Positions 14,099-14,768 of a DNA stretch of 14,768 nucleotides are shown piece by piece. Location: positions 1-14,768 of the forward strand of contig SKLB01000311.1 in NCBI GenBank assembly GCA_007123465.1. The letters are read 5' to 3'. The stretch comes from Spirochaetales bacterium. GTDB lineage: Bacteria > Spirochaetota > Spirochaetia > DSM-27196 > PWMO01. Within the stretch, counting starts at the first letter, position 1. Every line of letters begins with the position of its first letter. Under the pieces are notes generated by a model. The model searched no databases. It was not told the DNA's origin and was given only the letters and a program-made list of their open reading frames with translations. The position numbers were made by a program, and so were the translations under genes.

Positions 14099-14768
14099 AT
14101 GACGTGGGTAGATATTCCTCCGGCCAGCCGTACCGAGCTCAAGCAGAAATATCAACTGCGTTACGATGTGTATTCCAAGGCATTACACGAGGTACAGCGC
14201 CGTTTGCGCGCATCGCTGGGTCGTGTCGGACTAACACCAACCATAAAGTATCGTGTAAAGGGTTTTGACAGTTACTACGATAAGGTCCTGAGACGTATGA
14301 AGCAGAACGGGCTGCAGCAACGCAAGCTGCAGTTGACAGACCTGCTCGGCATTCGCGTGGTCTGTCCGTTCATGTCCGACCTCAAAGAGATCGAACAGCA
14401 TATGCAGCAGGAGTTCCGTGTGGTAGAGGTGGAGCGCAAGGGGGCTCACTTTTCCAGCCGCGAGTTTGGCTACGAGTCCACGCACGTGCTGATCGAGCTG
14501 CCCGAGGATATCGAGGAGAGCTTTCATCTCGACGAAGACCTGATAGTCGAGATACAGCTGCGCACCAATCTGCAGGACGCGTGGGCCGAAGTCGAGCATG
14601 AACTCATCTACAAGAGCGAATTCACGCCCTTCGATGAGCCGCTGCAGCGCAAGCTGGCCGCGCTGAACGCGAATCTCACTCTGGCTGACATCGTTTTTCA
14701 GGAAATTCGTGACTACCAGCGACAGCTTCACGCCGAATTGTCCAAGCGTCGGCGGGAGTTCTGGCAAC
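14099..14768 (+). CDS. RelA/SpoT-type (p)ppGpp synthetase domain protein, 3' end outside window
   Basis: The first 223 residues of an open frame running off the window. The ATG at 14099 has GGGAG 10 bases upstream (14084-14088). The sequence carries the nucleotidyl-transferase fold of alarmone synthetases: YRVKGFDSYYDKVLRR (51-66, basic ATP-contact region), TDLLGIRVVCPF (80-91), EFGYESTH (122-129, the GY.S.H motif for substrate stacking), VEIQLRT (150-156) and the conserved His167 of EVEHELIYK. Its role would be pyrophosphate transfer from ATP to GDP or GTP in the stringent response. No HD hydrolase domain precedes the synthetase, so it resembles a small alarmone synthetase rather than full-length Rel. 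A C-terminal helical region (about 185-222) continues past the edge, so full length and any regulatory domain are unknown. It is divergent from the AI-2E gene. Confidence 0.9.
   Translation, partial: MTWVDIPPASRTELKQKYQLRYDVYSKALHEVQRRLRASLGRVGLTPTIKYRVKGFDSYYDKVLRRMKQNGLQQRKLQLTDLLGIRVVCPFMSDLKEIEQHMQQEFRVVEVERKGAHFSSREFGYESTHVLIELPEDIEESFHLDEDLIVEIQLRTNLQDAWAEVEHELIYKSEFTPFDEPLQRKLAALNANLTLADIVFQEIRDYQRQLHAELSKRRREFWQ

Noticed and set aside
14231..14767. Minus-strand open frame at the right edge
   Set aside because: The plus strand there encodes an unmistakable RelA/SpoT synthetase domain; the minus frame is its shadow.

Overview
The window looks like chromosomal DNA of a free-living, G+C-rich bacterium, most likely a spirochaete. 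I base that on overall gene content, on the helical protein at 9260-9853 (its N-terminus resembles hypothetical proteins I associate with spirochaetes), and on the purK-purE and peptide-ABC context. No rRNA or marker gene confirms the assignment. I see no tRNA, rRNA, CRISPR array, insertion sequence or phage gene. Coding density is high, and no stretch over 300 bases lacks a gene.

Left part, minus strand (336-7704): one transcription unit reading oppA-oppB-oppC-oppD-oppF-mutS-like. It is a complete peptide/nickel-type (PepT family) ABC importer with a lipoprotein binding protein, two permeases and two ATPases, followed by a MutS-related ATPase. The B/C, D/F and F/mutS-like junctions overlap by 1-4 bases. 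A GC-rich hairpin sits between oppA and oppB, and a sigma70-like promoter precedes oppA. The most notable object of the window is the binding protein. Its sequence blocks are in permuted order: the segment that normally forms the C-terminal third of a family 5 solute-binding protein directly follows the signal peptide, and the normally N-terminal and middle segments come after it. This looks like a natural circular permutation. A partial TPR gene (1-320) converges on this unit across a small hairpin.

Middle (7789-9853): citrate synthase (gltA, minus strand, TTG start) is divergent from a 197-residue helical protein of unknown function (plus strand). The 154-base gap between them carries a promoter for each gene and a perfect 8-bp inverted repeat around the gltA -35 box.

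Right part: purK, purE and a small membrane protein form an overlapping plus-strand operon that converts AIR to CAIR in purine synthesis. A 354-residue protein with a MEDS-like sensory N-terminus (tentative) and a PAS domain follows, under a promoter whose -35 box lies inside a 14-bp palindrome. Its 3' end overlaps by 92 bp, tail to tail, the gene of an AI-2E-family membrane protein on the minus strand. Divergent from the latter, and cut by the window edge, is a RelA/SpoT-type (p)ppGpp synthetase domain gene (14099-14768).
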